Notes under the pieces: model-generated
What the model was told of the DNA's origin: nothing
Seen by the model: only the letters and a program-made list of their open reading frames with translations
Databases searched by the model: none
Part shown: piece after piece, positions 11,561 through 23,928 of the stretch
Position numbering within the stretch: the first letter of the stretch is position 1
Layout of the letters: each line of letters begins with the position of its first letter
DNA from: Mytilus galloprovincialis
Taxonomy: Eukaryota > Mollusca > Bivalvia > Mytilida > Mytilidae
Reading direction: 5' to 3'
Assembly (NCBI RefSeq): GCF_965363235.1
Contig: NC_134850.1
Location: forward strand, 40,048,602-40,112,601
DNA: 64,000 nt
Translations under genes and position numbers: made by a program

Positions 11561-11719
11561 TACCCGTAATAAGAAATACTGGATTTGTCAAGGACTCGAA
11601 TTATTTTAATATCTCATTTACTGTTATCTGTTTTTGTCCATTTTAATTCCTTGTTATCTGTTATAAGCCTAATCAATTTGCTGTTTTGCTGTTATTGGGA
11701 CCCCCCTTGCCCCCCCCCC

Positions 11720-14140
11720 TTCTTAGATTGAGAGAGAAAAGTACATTTCGAGTTTTTCTGTCATCCGAAATTATGGAATACGGTACAAGATTTTTGAACG
11801 ATACACATCTCAATATCGGTCTAAATTACAATAATAATTCAATTTCTAAACTTAAAACTTTTTCAAATTTATCTGACGAAATGAAAATTGTTTAGATTCT
11901 ATCATCTGAAGATTTGTTTGCTACTTCAAACTTATCTAAATTTTTGCACTCCTTTTTTGAAAAACGAAAGAAACTCTTAGAAAATATCAATGTAGTTTAA
12001 AAAATTAGAAAGAAGAAAAATATGATAAAATCGACGAGGAGTTGACTGCCATAGACCTAGAACTATAAAATAATGTAATTTCTCCAGGTCACAGTGGCTT
12101 CCAAAATGACTTTAATTTGTTATGTCAATAACATGGTTTATAAGTATGTTACTTGTTTGGATGTGTATTCATGTTTTTTAGTTTAAATGTGCTTTTTAAA
12201 ATCATTCTAATCATTCTACTTATTTACTGTGCTTTATATTGTTTTTCATTTGATTATATAAAAATTTAAAAAATTAACAAAATACATCTGAAAAGTGACA
12301 TTTTTGGGCATATTTGATAGATTTTTTTTATATTTAAGCTTGAATTGGAGCGTTTTTAATGACTAAAGCAGTTAAAATCTTTCACATAAACTAATTGAAT
12401 CAACTGAAATATACACTTATGTGTTTAAAAAGTGTCCAAAATCTTTCGTCAGACGAACCTGAAATTTGAGGCCAAAATCGGCCCTTACCGGACCTACTCC
12501 GTTGTTTGATGTGTACCGATTAACATTTTAATCTAATAAAAATGGTTTCAGTAGCTTTCAGTAGCTGCGAGTACTTGTGGTTCAATTATTATATTATTTT
12601 GTGTGCTAAGTGTTGTGTTGTTACACAACTGTACCACCATTAAAGGAGGAAAGAGGAGGTATGTGGAGCACAAAAAAAAAAACACGTTTATCCCTATCAC
12701 GAGTGCCCAAAACCAGTGGTTGTCGATGGTTGCTATCTGTCATATTTGTTTTTGTTTAAAGATTTATTTTAAATCAGGCCGAAGGACTTCATTTTTTTAA
12801 TCGTATACATTTTTATAGCTACTATTCGTTAAGGTTTTTGCTTGTAATTGAAGATCATACTTTGACTAGCAATTGTCCACATCTTGTTCCATTCTAGTGA
12901 GTTTTTACGAGTCATGTATGTAAAACAAGTCTAGATCGTTTTTCTATCCAGTCGAAATGTATTTAAGCCAGTTTATATATTAAGATAGATATTACAGACA
13001 CCAGCAGTTAGATCATCTAATCTCGAATATATATAACTGAAATAAACCAGTCAAACGTTTATTGTCGTTATAAACGTTGCTTTACCCTAAGCACCTTTTA
13101 AAACTGTTTTAGTAAGCATATTATATAGAAAATCATCAATTTAAGGGCATCTTGAATAAGACTATTTTAATAAGATTTTTCATCTAACATTGGACGGAAG
13201 ATGTTGCCCTTCCATATAATATATTTAAGTTACGATTATTTGAAAACGCTTATTAAACAGCTAAATGAATGCAAAGAGTAATGATAGGTCTCAAATCCGA
13301 CTGAATACAATTATCTTCCCAATTTTATTGATTCTATTACGGTTGTATCAAATATGAAAAAAAATCACCAGCACCAGCACCGTATCAGGACCAATTTGCA
13401 CGACAATGACAGGACCCACCAGTACAGAATCAAGAAATGGCTAAACTGATAAAATGCACAATTTTAAGAAATTGCACAGGTTTTTCACAAAACAATTTTG
13501 TCGTGTGGATCTGGGTATAGCTAAGGAGCATTTTGTTTTATTTTTTTCAGTTCTAGATTGTCTAAAAATGAGCACTTTTGTCATACGCTTACTGAAACAG
13601 TTTAGAGGATCATATTTTTAACTGTTTGCCTATAACCCCATAAGAAACTAACTTAAAAACTGTTTCCTTCCATTTTTTATGCGAAACGTCAAAAATCATT
13701 TTTTCAATGATCACAAGCAACAGTCAGGACCGATTCACCAGCACAGAACGTCGCGGGACTATCTTACCCACTGTAATACGGGTAAAATTTGAGTAAAACA
13801 TATTACACCATTACAGTTATCGTTCCTTTATATTTTCAAATCTAAAATTTTAAAATATTCAAAATTAAAGTGTTTTAAAATCAATTGAAATGAAAAAATC
13901 TAAAGAATGACCAATAATCAATATAAAATGAAAGCAAACTAATAAAGATTTCTTTAAAAAAAAGTTTAAATGCAAGATATGTTTTTTTAAATACCAATAG
14001 GGACATCATTTCCATTGAGATAAAACGTTTCTATTTAGAATGACGATAGATTGTGCCCTAACCTAATGAAGTTTACTGAAGGTAAGGGTGCCGACTTTTC
14101 CAAGATACTGGTAGGCAGTACTGGTCTCCCCGAAGGACTG
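11720..14140. other. No gene seen
   Basis: AT-rich with short frames only. CACCAGCACCAGCACC at about 13368-13383 and a similar GATTCACCAGCACAGAACG near 13732 are the only locally repeated motifs. No tRNA, rRNA or coding exon is supported. Confidence 0.45.
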
Positions 14141-14259
14141 TGTTAATTCATATCCATATCGGTAAAGAACCAATACTGCCGTAGCCTACCACTATATTTA
14201 TAGAGCATTTTCTGATGGGTTTGAAGTAGCCCAGAAGAATTTATTTTGGAAAGGTAAAA

Positions 14260-14517
14260 TGCTCTCTTTCTATCTCTCTCTCCCTCTTTCTCTTTCTTTC
14301 GTTCTTTTCTCTTTCTTCTAACTTTCCATCTAGCTCTTTCTCTTTTTTCCTTTTCTTTCTTTAGAGAGTGTGAGTGAGTGGGTGAGAGGGACAGGGTGAG
14401 AGAGAGAGAGAGAGAGTGAGAGAGAGAGAGTGAGAGAGTGAGAGAGAGAGAGAGAGAGAGAGTGAGAGAGTGAGAGAGAGAGAGAGAGTGAGAGAGTGAG
14501 AGAGAGAGAGAGAGTGA

Positions 14518-14561
<44 letters not shown>

Positions 14562-14833
14562 GAGAGTGAGAGAGAGAGAGTGAGAGAGAGAGAGAGAGAG
14601 AGATGTGAGAAAGAGAGAATGTGTGAGAGTGAGAGAGACAAGGTGTGAGAGTGTGAGTGAGAGAGACAAGGTGTGAGAGTGTGAGTGAGAGAGACTGTGT
14701 GAGTGAAAGAATGTGTGTGCGAGAGAATGTGTGTACGAGAGAGAGAATGTGTGTGTGTGTGACAGAGAATGTGTGTGAGAGAGAATGTGTGTGTGTGTGT
14801 GTGAGAGAGACAATGTGAGAGGGTGTGTGTGCG

Positions 14834-14874
<41 letters not shown>

Positions 14875-15050
14875 ATGTGTGTGTGTGTGAGAGAGACAGA
14901 GTAGAGACAGAGTGAGTGTGAGAATGAGAGAGAGACCATGAGAGTGAGTGAGTGAGAAAGTGAATGTGCAATAGTAGAGAGTGACTGTGAGAAACTGAAT
15001 GCACGAAAGGGAGTGAAAAAATGATTGCGCGAAAGTGAGAAAGACGAAAT
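14260..15050. repeat. CT tract followed by long GA/GT microsatellite
   Basis: Positions 14260-14357 are pyrimidine-rich (CTCTTTCT type). 14358-15050 is (GA)n broken by GT, grading into (GT)n-rich segments around 14700-14900. The three long Ser/Leu/His open frames on the minus strand only reflect the dinucleotide repeat. Confidence 0.95.
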
Positions 15051-15084
15051 TTTGATCCTCAATGCTCTTCAACTTCGTACTTTA

Positions 15085-15190
15085 TTTGGCCTTTTTAACG
15101 TTTTTGGATTCGAGCGTCACTGAGGAGTCTTTGGTAGACGAAACGCGCGTCTGGCGTATATACTAAATTTAGTCCTGGTATCTATGATGA
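15085..15190. repeat. Dispersed molluscan repeat with GAAACGCGCGTCTGGCGTA
   Basis: Contains GATTCGAGCGTCACTGAGGA, GTAGACGAAACGCGCGTCTG and CTGGTATCTATGATGAG. I know this motif as very common in mytilid sequences; only one copy is seen in this window. Confidence 0.55.
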
Positions 15191-15274
15191 GTTTATTTAA
15201 TACAAATACAAATTTTCTTCTACTTCGTTACGTGGGTTTAATTTCAAATACACTTTCAGACGTACCAAAAAAAA

Positions 15275-16095
15275 AAAAAAAAAAACGGGTGTACCTCAAG
15301 GATCCGTTTTAGGACCAGTGTTGTTTTTAATTTTTATAAATAATCTTCCTTTGTCTAATCCGTATCATAACACCGATGTATTTGCCGATGATTGCACCAT
15401 ATTAGTCAAGTTGCATCAGTCAAAAACATAATACGGTTTTACAAGATATTTTTCCCTGGTGTCATGACAATAAAATGGCCGTAAATGTATCTAAAACGAA
15501 AGCTATATGTATTGGCTCTAAACAGAATCTTTCAGTTACATCAAATGAAAACATTAATCTTGCTATAAATGGACAACAAATGAAAGAAAGTACATGTGAA
15601 AAGGTTCTAGGTATTTTATTGATGCATCTCTATCTTGGTCTTCTCATATTCATTATATATAATAAAAAAAGGTAACTCTTACTCTTAGCTTTTCTAAAAA
15701 GGTTAAAGAAATATTTAAATCACAAAGCTAGACAAATGTTCTATAACGCTTATGTTTCACCTCACTTAGATTATTGTTGTTAAATATGTGTAAACTGTAA
15801 TAACTTTCTATTAGATAGTTTACTAAAACTGCAAAAGAGGGCAGCAAGAATATTTTTAGACGCCCCTGATTACACCAAACCTTCAAGCAAATTATTTCAC
15901 GAATGTAACATTGTGCCAATTACACAAAGAATACATGATCATAAATCATAACTGATTTATAAGGCAAAACATGGCTTAGCTCAAGAATATATGTCCAGTC
16001 TTATTTTATCAGCTTCTGCAAACCAAAAATACAATACAAGATTTATGCCCTCAGATAATTTCATAATTCCAAAACCAGAAATTCCTAATTAAATT
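15275..16095 (+). mobile_element. Decayed LINE reverse transcriptase fragment
   Basis: A 19-base A run precedes frames that encode GVPQGSVLGPVLF (about 15285-15330), FADD in VFADDCTILVK (15380-15415) and then MAVNVSKTKAICIGSK (from 15475), the palm motifs and the following region of non-LTR (jockey/CR1/RTE-like) reverse transcriptases. KVLGI at about 15601 is the usual next motif. Beyond it the frame is interrupted several times, and weak homology runs to about 16090. No endonuclease domain is present, so this is a 5'-truncated pseudogene copy. Confidence 0.8.
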
Positions 16096-16099
16096 AAAA

Positions 16100-16982
16100 A
16101 AATCAAATACAGTATTAGAATTTAAATATAACTACAAATCAATGTACTTTTAACCATGATATGTGTACTGTAATGCCATATAATAAAGTTCAAATGGAGT
16201 GGAGGTGAGCCATTACTGGCAACCGTGTGGCCATATTTTATTCTGTTATGAATTTTAAAGCTGCTTAAATGGACTACGTTCTATTTTTTATTTCGCTAAA
16301 ATGGCAAATTTTAATATCATACAAACGCCTCATCCTCTGATAGTCTCTTAAAATGTTATCTCATATTGGAGCACAGCTGGTGCTTCAGAAAAATTTCCAC
16401 ATCACCTGATTTCAATTAACTACTGATGTAGGATATCTGTGACAAAATATATATGTTTTATAGTCCCAGAGGATAACAAATATACACATAGTCTCGATAA
16501 ACACTTATCTCCTCAACTACAGTACGTTTTACTCTAATTAAAATAACTACGCATATATGTATGGTAAATTTAGGAGCTTGTAATTGCGTGCAAGGAATAA
16601 TTCAAATGCTCATTAAAGTAGCTTGCGTCATAAAAAATTTCGCATCATATGTTCCATACCTCTATAGAAACTTACAGATGCTAATGCTTATTCAACAGGT
16701 CAATTAATAATCTATCGCGCATGTATATGAAAGGTGGCCATAGAAAGAACAGATGTATTTCGAATAACATCCAGTGTTCCGAAAGAGTACGGACATCGTC
16801 CAATATATTTACGCAATCAATAGCAACATTACTTGAAATAAAAAAATGTTAAAAGTGAGACTTAGTAATTAAATGATTAGGAGATAAAAAAAATAATATG
16901 TAAACATCGTTTATAACATTAACAGGAATATATTTTATGAGTTTTGAACAGCGGTATACTACTGTTGCCTTTATATATGGAG
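16100..16982. other. No gene seen
   Basis: AT-rich. GTGGAGGTGAGCCATTACTGGC at 16200-16221 is the only distinctive word. No coding exon, RNA gene or array is supported. Confidence 0.4.
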
Positions 16983-16985
16983 TAA

Positions 16986-17277
16986 GGGAGCTACCATTTG
17001 ATTTTTATGGGGGGGGGCTAGGATGAAAAATTTTGTCCTGCATTTTTTTTTTAGCTGTAATCTCTGTCCTGCCTTTTTATTTTTCACTCTGTTTGGTCCT
17101 GCTTTTTTTTTTTTTTTAGTTTATCCTGACTTTTTTTTTTACCTAAATTGTCGTCCTGACTTTTTTTTTTGGCAATTGTCTCATCCTGCCTTTTTTTTTT
17201 TTACTCAAAACTCCTGTCCTGCCTATTTTTTTCAAATTTCATCCTAGCCCCCCCATAAAAATCAAATGGTAGCTCCC
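16986..17277. mobile_element. TIR element with TAA target duplication (Harbinger-like MITE), copy 1
   Basis: The ends GGGAGCTACCATTTG and CAAATGGTAGCTCCC begin inverted repeats of about 40 bp that include ATTTTTATGGGGGGG and CTAGGATGAAA. The element is flanked by TAA (16983-16985 and 17278-17280). The inside is built of TCCTGCC/TCCTGAC followed by T-runs of 8-15. It is a 292-bp partner of 33263-33543. TWA 3-bp duplications and GGG ends fit the PIF/Harbinger superfamily. No transposase is present, and the Phe-rich frame inside is spurious. Confidence 0.8.
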
Positions 17278-17633
17278 TAATTATGTCGACAACCTATCAA
17301 TGTTGAAGTAGGGAATGGTCCTAATAATCGATTATGTATCGATTCCAATCCACTGTCGATACATGCACCCTGGATAACGAAAACAACTGTTATATCTTGA
17401 TAGTTACTGTGATTGGGTCACATGTAAGAACAAAGTATGAGCTGGTACAGAGACATATATACACAGAGATTGGCAACTCCGTGAAATCCCGTAAAAGATC
17501 GCGGCCCGGGATGAGATTCTCGTCGATAAATATTAGAACATGTAATCTAGTCAGGGATGAATAACCTCGATAGATAATCAAGAAAAGCAATGGGAAAATT
17601 ATTTCAGATCATATTATAATTTCTTTTCTAAAA

Positions 17634-18749
17634 AAACAAGAGTGCACACGCTGAAATGTCTCGCCTTCTATACTAATCATTGATATTATGTTGATAGTCC
17701 TAAGTATAAAGCTAAGCTTTAATACAACTGTCACATAAACTTAACATTAACCAAGATAACTAAACAAAGACCAAGGAACCTTGAAAATGAGGTCAAGGTC
17801 AGATGAACCATGCCAGGCAGACATGTACAGCTAACAATGCTTCTATACAACATATATAGTTGACTTATTACTTGTAGTTTAAGAAAAATAGACCAAAACA
17901 CAAAAACTTAACACTGTGCAATGAACCGTGAAAATGAGGTCACGGTCAAATAAAACTTGCGCGACTGACATAAAGATCATAAAATATTTCCATACACCAA
18001 ATATAGATGACCTATGGCATATAGTATTAGATAAAAAGACCAAAACTCAAAAACTTAACTTTGACCACTGAACCATGAAAATGAGGTCAAGGTCACATGA
18101 CATCTGCCCGCTAGATAGGTACACCTTACAATCATTCCATACAACAAATATAGTAGACCTATTGCATATAGTATGAGAAAAACAGACCAAAACACAAAAA
18201 TTTAACTATAACCACTGAACCATAAAAATGAGGTCAAGGTCAGATGACACCTGCCAGTTGGACATGTACACCTTACAGTCCTTCCATACACCGAATATAC
18301 TAGCCCTATTGCTTGTAGTATCTGAGATATGGACTTGACCACCAAAACTTAACCTTGTTCACTGATCCATGAAATGAGGTCGAGGTCAAGTGAAAACTGT
18401 CTGACAGACATGAGGACCTGTCAAGGAACGCACATATCAAATATAGTTACCCTATTACTTATAATAAGAGAGAATTCAACATTACAAAAAATCTGAACTT
18501 TTTTTTTCAAGTGGTCACTGAACCATGAAAATGAGGTCAAGGACATTGGACATGTGACTGACGGAAATTTCGTAACATGAGGCATCTATATACAAAGTAT
18601 GAAGCATCCAGGTCTTCCACCTTCTAAAATATAAAGCTTTTAAGAAGTTAGCTAACACCGCCGCCGCCGCCGTAGCCGCCGCCGCCGCCGCCGCCGGATC
18701 ACTATCCCTATGTCGAGCTTTCTGCAACAAAAGTTGCAGGCTCGACAAA
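17634..18749. repeat. Pearl-like element A, apparently complete
   Basis: The head ACAAGAGTGCACACGCTGAAA TGTCTCGCC starts near 17636. About six tandem core units of 120-130 bp follow, each with GACCAAAACACAAAAACTTA, GAACCATGAAAATGAGGTCA and TCCATACACCAAATATAG. Then comes a (CCG)n microsatellite at 18657-18695 and a terminal hairpin at 18711-18747 (stems TGTCGAGC/GCTCGACA and CTGCAAC/GTTGCAG) followed by AAAA. A second copy without the hairpin end spans 35125-38395. The Ala-rich frame on the minus strand comes from the CCG tract. Confidence 0.75.
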
Positions 18750-18759
18750 AACTACTTGA

Positions 18760-21170
18760 AATCGTTATATTCATTTTTATGTATTTATTGAGAAAAATAT
18801 TTTTTTCTGCATTTCATATAATTTAAAAATTCAAATCTGGTAATGATCAATTGTTATTACAAGAAACTTTTCTTTACCGCATATCTTTGCAATAGTTTGC
18901 TCCTTAATTACACAGTGAAATTATGTGTGTCCGATTTTCCGGTAATTAGTCCCAATTAGAGTTGTGACTGTTGATTCACAGGTGTGCGATAACGCAATTT
19001 ATTGCCCTCCGATCACCTGAATTTTGCCGGAGGTGAAGTTCTATATGGATTATTACTTGGTAATTGTTTTTAAAACTAAACAAATTCTGACATATTATTT
19101 TAACCATGACCAGAACTTTATTTTAACAGAAGCACTGGCCAATACTATATAGTATTCAATCAGGAAAACAAAAAGTCTTTTAACATGTCAAAAAAAGAAA
19201 TGAAGCAACTTTTTCATATATACAAAATATGTAGCCAGTAGAATTTTGTATCGTGAGAAACTGATTTTATATCTGTTTTAATTTAATTTTAATTTTTAAT
19301 TGTCTATTTGACCTAGAATAAAATTATTTATGGAACCTTTGCATAAATTTGATTTTCCTAAATGCACGTACATTATAGTGTTGTCGAAATCACAATTTTT
19401 GCTGCCATGAAATATTGAATATGAATCTGTCATTATTTGTAGTTTTTTTAAAGACTTAATATCACAGACTCTGATTAAAAACAATTTGTATCAGAAGTAC
19501 ATAAAAATGCCCTGCTGAACTGTAGAATTTTAATGTTTTGTTTCATAGATCACCGGAGTACTACAACATTCTTATCTTTACTCTTTCCTATCGGGTAGTG
19601 AAACTTGAGTTTGAAATAAGAAAGATTTAAAATTGTGCACAAGTTTTATCTGATCTTTTGTGGGTTTATGTTGTTCAAGGTAATTTTCGGTGCAGTTATT
19701 TTCTTTTCATTTGTTATTTTTTCCTCTGTGTTACACGACCATGTACTTTTTGTATTGCCCCTTGACATCTCCTGCTTCTGTTTAAACCTTTTCCACCAAT
19801 ATCTTTTATTTAAAACAGATGTCATCTGTTTTAAATAAAATAGTCTCATTCCCGGAATTTGTTATACAGTAATTCATTTTAATATCAGCTTTTTTATAAG
19901 CATATAAACTGCTTGGTCTCTTCACACAACTTATGTTTAGGACGGAATGCATCAATAGGTACATACATGTACCAGGTTATGGATATATAAGTACATGTTA
20001 TGTGCTTTTGACCTTCACAAGAATTCTTAAACATTCATAGATGTGCAAAGAATATTGTTGTCGTTGGGTTGTTGTCTCAATGACATATACCTCACATTTC
20101 TGTTTAGTCATAGCATCTGTGCCTTTTCAATTTATTGCAGAAAATATTAGCATAAACATTTTTTCAAAACAGGAGAGGTGAAATAGTGATCACAGAATGA
20201 GGACATGTAAAACTGAAACAGATAAATATAAATAAGCACCATTGACAATTTGTTAAAGGACTGAAACAAACATAGATGGTGACCAATGTGAGCGACTAGT
20301 GTACAGTAGTAGAGTGAACATTTCTTGCTTCTTTTTCTACACATTTTGTCATTTCATGTAAACAATTAAATATGTTACTTTCCATGGAGAGGAAGGAATT
20401 TGTGAAACGAAATATTTTGCTATTTAGTACTGTCAAGATATATCACAGGGGTGTTGTAAGATAAATGAACAGTTTCTCTTTTTTTACATTATGCTACCTT
20501 TATGCTACAAGGGTAGCATTGTCCATTCTCATGATGTACAAAGATATTATAGAGTGGCCTTCCAATGATAGTCATACATGTAAATCATTGTCTCATTAGC
20601 AATCATACTACATCACCATATTGTTATACATGTACATGTACATGTACATGTATACTTTGTAAACATAAAGAAGACAAATGAAGTTGAACACAAGATATTT
20701 ATTTGCTTTTTTATCCATCTGCACAACTGCCACTGTATTACTTCTGCTTCAAATTCAATAGATTGAATGCAGAGTCTTGTATTTGTTTTTAGTTCAATGG
20801 TCTCGCCATCAATTGCACAAAAATCGCATACACATGTACATCAAGTTTGGCATATGAACTACAATAGTATGGTGTTTTTACAGTCAGGATAAGCACATGT
20901 AATTTTCTCTCTTACAAAACCATTGTTAAGTATCACATTGATAGCAGTAATCAGTCCACTACATGATAGTGGCGTCACATTTGGATAAAGTCATCACTAA
21001 TAGTTGTTCCTGTTTGCCAGGGAGTCTTATTTTCAATCAGAAAGACTTGGGAGTCCTACATTCATGTATGATATTATATCTCTTGTATACTGCACTGTTA
21101 GGTAAATTTGATCAACATCTTTGTTCTTTTATAACATGCAGGATCCTGTTAAAAAAAAAAAAAGCTGTCA
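18760..21170. other. No gene seen; small palindrome and TACATG repeat
   Basis: AT-rich. It holds a perfect palindrome at 19804-19840, a fragment of repeat G at 20060-20105 and a (TACATG)n run near 20629-20650. Overlapping 67-residue frames on both strands at 19635-19849 have no recognised motif and look like repeat sequence. Confidence 0.45.
19804..19840. repeat. Perfect 18-bp palindrome with one-base centre
   Basis: TTTTATTTAAAACAGATG, then T, then CATCTGTTTTAAATAAAA. As RNA it would form a tight hairpin, and its AATAAA on both strands is notable. No neighbouring gene makes a terminator role likely. Confidence 0.7.
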
Positions 21171-21179
21171 GATACTGAA

Positions 21180-21770
21180 TGTAAATATATATATAAAATT
21201 GTAAATGTCATCAAAGTGGTGGAAATAATGAAAAAAAACAATTTTTATACACAAATCCAGTGTCTTGTGAAATTAAATCATGTGATGGGTACAATTTTTC
21301 TCTAAAGATGGACAAGTTTATAAACTGTAGCCACGGACAGGGGTCTGTCTGTATATTGAAGAATATTAAAATGACCGACAGCTATAATACTGTTTTTAAT
21401 TGTAAATTGCATCACAGTTGGTGAAAATATGAAAAATACAACTTGTGTACACATATCCAGTATGCCATAGCAATGTTATTCAGGTTATTGGTACATTTAT
21501 TCTCTAAAGATTGACAAGCTTATAATCTGTAGCCATTTACAGGGGTCTCTTTAAAAATTGAATAAAATGAACAAGGCCAACACCTAAAATACTGATTTTT
21601 AGTGGTAAATTGCATCAAAGTGGTTGAAAATATGAAAAAAAACAACCTATATACACAAATCCAGTATGTCATAGGAAAGTAATGCATGTGCTGGGTACAA
21701 TAATTCTCTGAAGATGGAAAAGTCTATAAAGTGTAAACAGACAGGGGTCTGTCTTGATATTGAAGCAAAA
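21180..21770. repeat. ~205-bp satellite, left half (three units)
   Basis: Units recur every 201-202 bp (GTAAATGTCATCAAAG at 21201, GTAAATTGCATC at 21402 and 21604). Shared words are CATCAAAGTGG, ACAGGGGTCTGTC and TGATATTGAAGCAAAA. The third unit is much closer to the units at 30678-31310 than the first two are. The array stops within a unit at 21770, where the 8.9-kb segment begins. Confidence 0.85.
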
Positions 21771-21787
21771 GGGGCAGTCCCGATGTT

Positions 21788-21975
21788 CCGACACCCCGTT
21801 AGTCCGACACCCCATTGGTCCGACACCCCACTAGTCCGACACCCCGTTAGTCCGACACCCCACTGGTCCGACACCCCATTGGTCCGACACCCCACTAGTC
21901 CGACACCCCGTTAGTCCGACACCCCACTAGTCCGACACCTCATTGGTCTGACACACTAATAGTCCGATAATACAA
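21788..21975. repeat. 16-bp iterated subterminal array, left
   Basis: About eleven units CCGACACCCC plus a six-base tail that alternates GTTAGT, ATTGGT, ACTAGT and ACTGGT. The last two units decay toward CCGATAATACAATTAATCCC. The frames VSPTPHWSD (plus) and GLTGCRTSGVSDQW (minus) only reflect the 16-bp period. Confidence 0.9.
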
Positions 21976-22914
21976 TTAATCCCGACCAATAGTAGTAAGC
22001 TGATACACAGAAACTTTTTTATTTGTGAACCTAAGGTTAGACCAGTTTTTAGAGAGCAATCAGGGACACATCGATAGTACTATTATGTAAATGATTATCT
22101 TTACGAGGAACAACACAGGATAACTTGCATACCGAAACTGTGAACACACACTTTCCACATCAATTCACTTGTCAATTAACTCGCTATCCGAACGGAATTG
22201 CTTATCCCTCACCACTCAGTGGGCGAACTGGTGACAAAATATTACCTCCCCTGTAAACAGTGCGCTCTTCTGACTAGAGGTAATCGGTAAAGAAAAACGG
22301 ACGACGCTGTAATTGTTTAGCTTGTTAAAAATGAGCTAGCACAAACGAACTTAGATGTGTCAACATAATGTGAATATGATTACGAATCAGGTAAAATATT
22401 TATTGTTAAGTTTATCACCTCATTGTATCATCATATGATAGGTAAATGCGTGAATTTTTGATTTTCAGTGTCGTTAGGGTTCAAACTTGTAATCATGCCA
22501 TCCTTTTATTATTTTTTTTAAATACTATCCAATGGTCGGAACACCTTGATTTTCTCCTAATTTGTAAAGTTGATTATGTTGCATGATATATATTTTTATC
22601 GGTGGAAAAAATTGATATGCAGCAAAGATTGGCAGTTTTTAATTTGTGTTGCTATGTGAAATAAAGGGAAGTAAATTAAAGTAAAAGAAGGCGCGCTTTT
22701 TCAAATAGTAAACAATTTAATTCAGATGCATAGTATTTTGTCAAATGATAAAGAATATCCTAGAAACTTGCTAGAAATTCATCTAATTTATAAAAGATAT
22801 ACAACATGACATACTGAAATCTGAAAAGGGGTAAAACCACCATACCTTGAACAAATTCAGTAAAAAAAAAAAAAGGGGGGGGGTTTATATATATATTTAT
22901 ATAATAGATTTTAT
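21976..22914. other. Left interior of the 8.9-kb element, no gene seen
   Basis: Sequence not repeated elsewhere in the window, possibly belonging to the element proper. A T/A-rich run and GGGGGGG lie at 22862-22884. Confidence 0.4.
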
Positions 22915-23465
22915 TTATTTGTTGTCGACAGCCAAAAGATGATTTGACATGCAACTAACTACTTTTTCAATTTCCTTGTAAAGTAAAATTGGCTTTTTTG
23001 GGGGTCTCTGTTCATTGTGGTCTAATATTTTCAGGTTCTCTTTGGATTGCCAAATAATATTATAATCATCTAATTGAATGTTCAAATTATTTTGCAGCGA
23101 TGGTCTGTATGGAAGGAAGACTGTCATAAACCCCAACAGTTCCGGATGGCCCTTTTAACTAATTGCTTAACATCAATAGCGATGTAAGATTCAAGTGTTT
23201 GATTTAGCACAAGTTTAGCCAGGTTTTCCTTGTAATTGTGGCAGAAAAAACACTAGACAGTGTCTGGCATTGAAAGGATATCAAACGGATGTTTTATGGA
23301 ATGATTCTCGTACATATGGCAATCATATGCATAGGAATGTGGAGCTAGTCTCTTTCATGCAGCAATTTTTAATTTCCAATATAAACTCCGAAAAGACGAG
23401 AGCATAGAAATGTATACATTCTTTGTGAATAAAATCATTCCAAAACATAATTGTGTCATTAGTGT
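22915..23465 (-). pseudogene. Decayed protein-coding-looking segment, unidentified
   Basis: The minus strand reads as protein-like sequence in more than one frame. A 73-residue stretch at 23136-22915 includes RPSLQNNLNIQLDDYNIIW and PKKPILLYKEIEKVVSCMSN. Further protein-like stretches lie between about 23140 and 23465, interrupted more than once. Amino-acid composition is far less biased than in neighbouring spurious frames. I do not recognise the family. It may be a remnant of the element's own gene or a captured host exon. Confidence 0.35.
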
Positions 23466-23928
23466 TGCATTATTTATCAGTAGAGATAATCAGATTCCAG
23501 TAATATTGCCCAACTGAAGGTTTTTGTTGGTAATGTTTTGTAAATCTTAGTTGTTTTGACAAGCTGGGCTGTGCAGGTTGCCCGGCTGCCCCTTTCAGTG
23601 TGAGACAATATTTTGTTTATTGTAAACAAAATCACTGATTCAAGACTGGACCGGGCCCCTTTTAGGCAGTTAGTGCGAACCCCTTAGGTTTCAACCATTA
23701 CATGCAATACGGGGGGAGGGGGAAGATTTTTTTTACCGAGTCAAACATTTTTCCTAATAATAATACATTGAGATTTAACATATACTTTGCTATATGTAGT
23801 GTTTATATTAAAGTATTGCCAACAAAATTCATTAAATTTGGGATCATAATATTGTTTAAGAAAAACCCTTACCCCCTCCCCTGTACATCATAAAATTGCA
23901 TAATCTTCTGTAACACATTATAAGAATT

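Noticed and set aside
14143-15072. Three overlapping Ser/Leu/His-rich frames of 224-309 residues on the minus strand
   Set aside because: They follow the GA/GT dinucleotide tract; several frames are open together and there is no non-repetitive domain.
17023-17247. Phe-rich 74-residue frame
   Set aside because: Translation of the T-run ladder inside a TIR element; the second copy does not preserve the frame.
18515-18748. Alanine-run 77-residue minus-strand frame
   Set aside because: Comes from the (CCG)n microsatellite of pearl-like element A.
21647-21914. Frames over the CCGACACCCC array on both strands
   Set aside because: 16-bp period artefacts.
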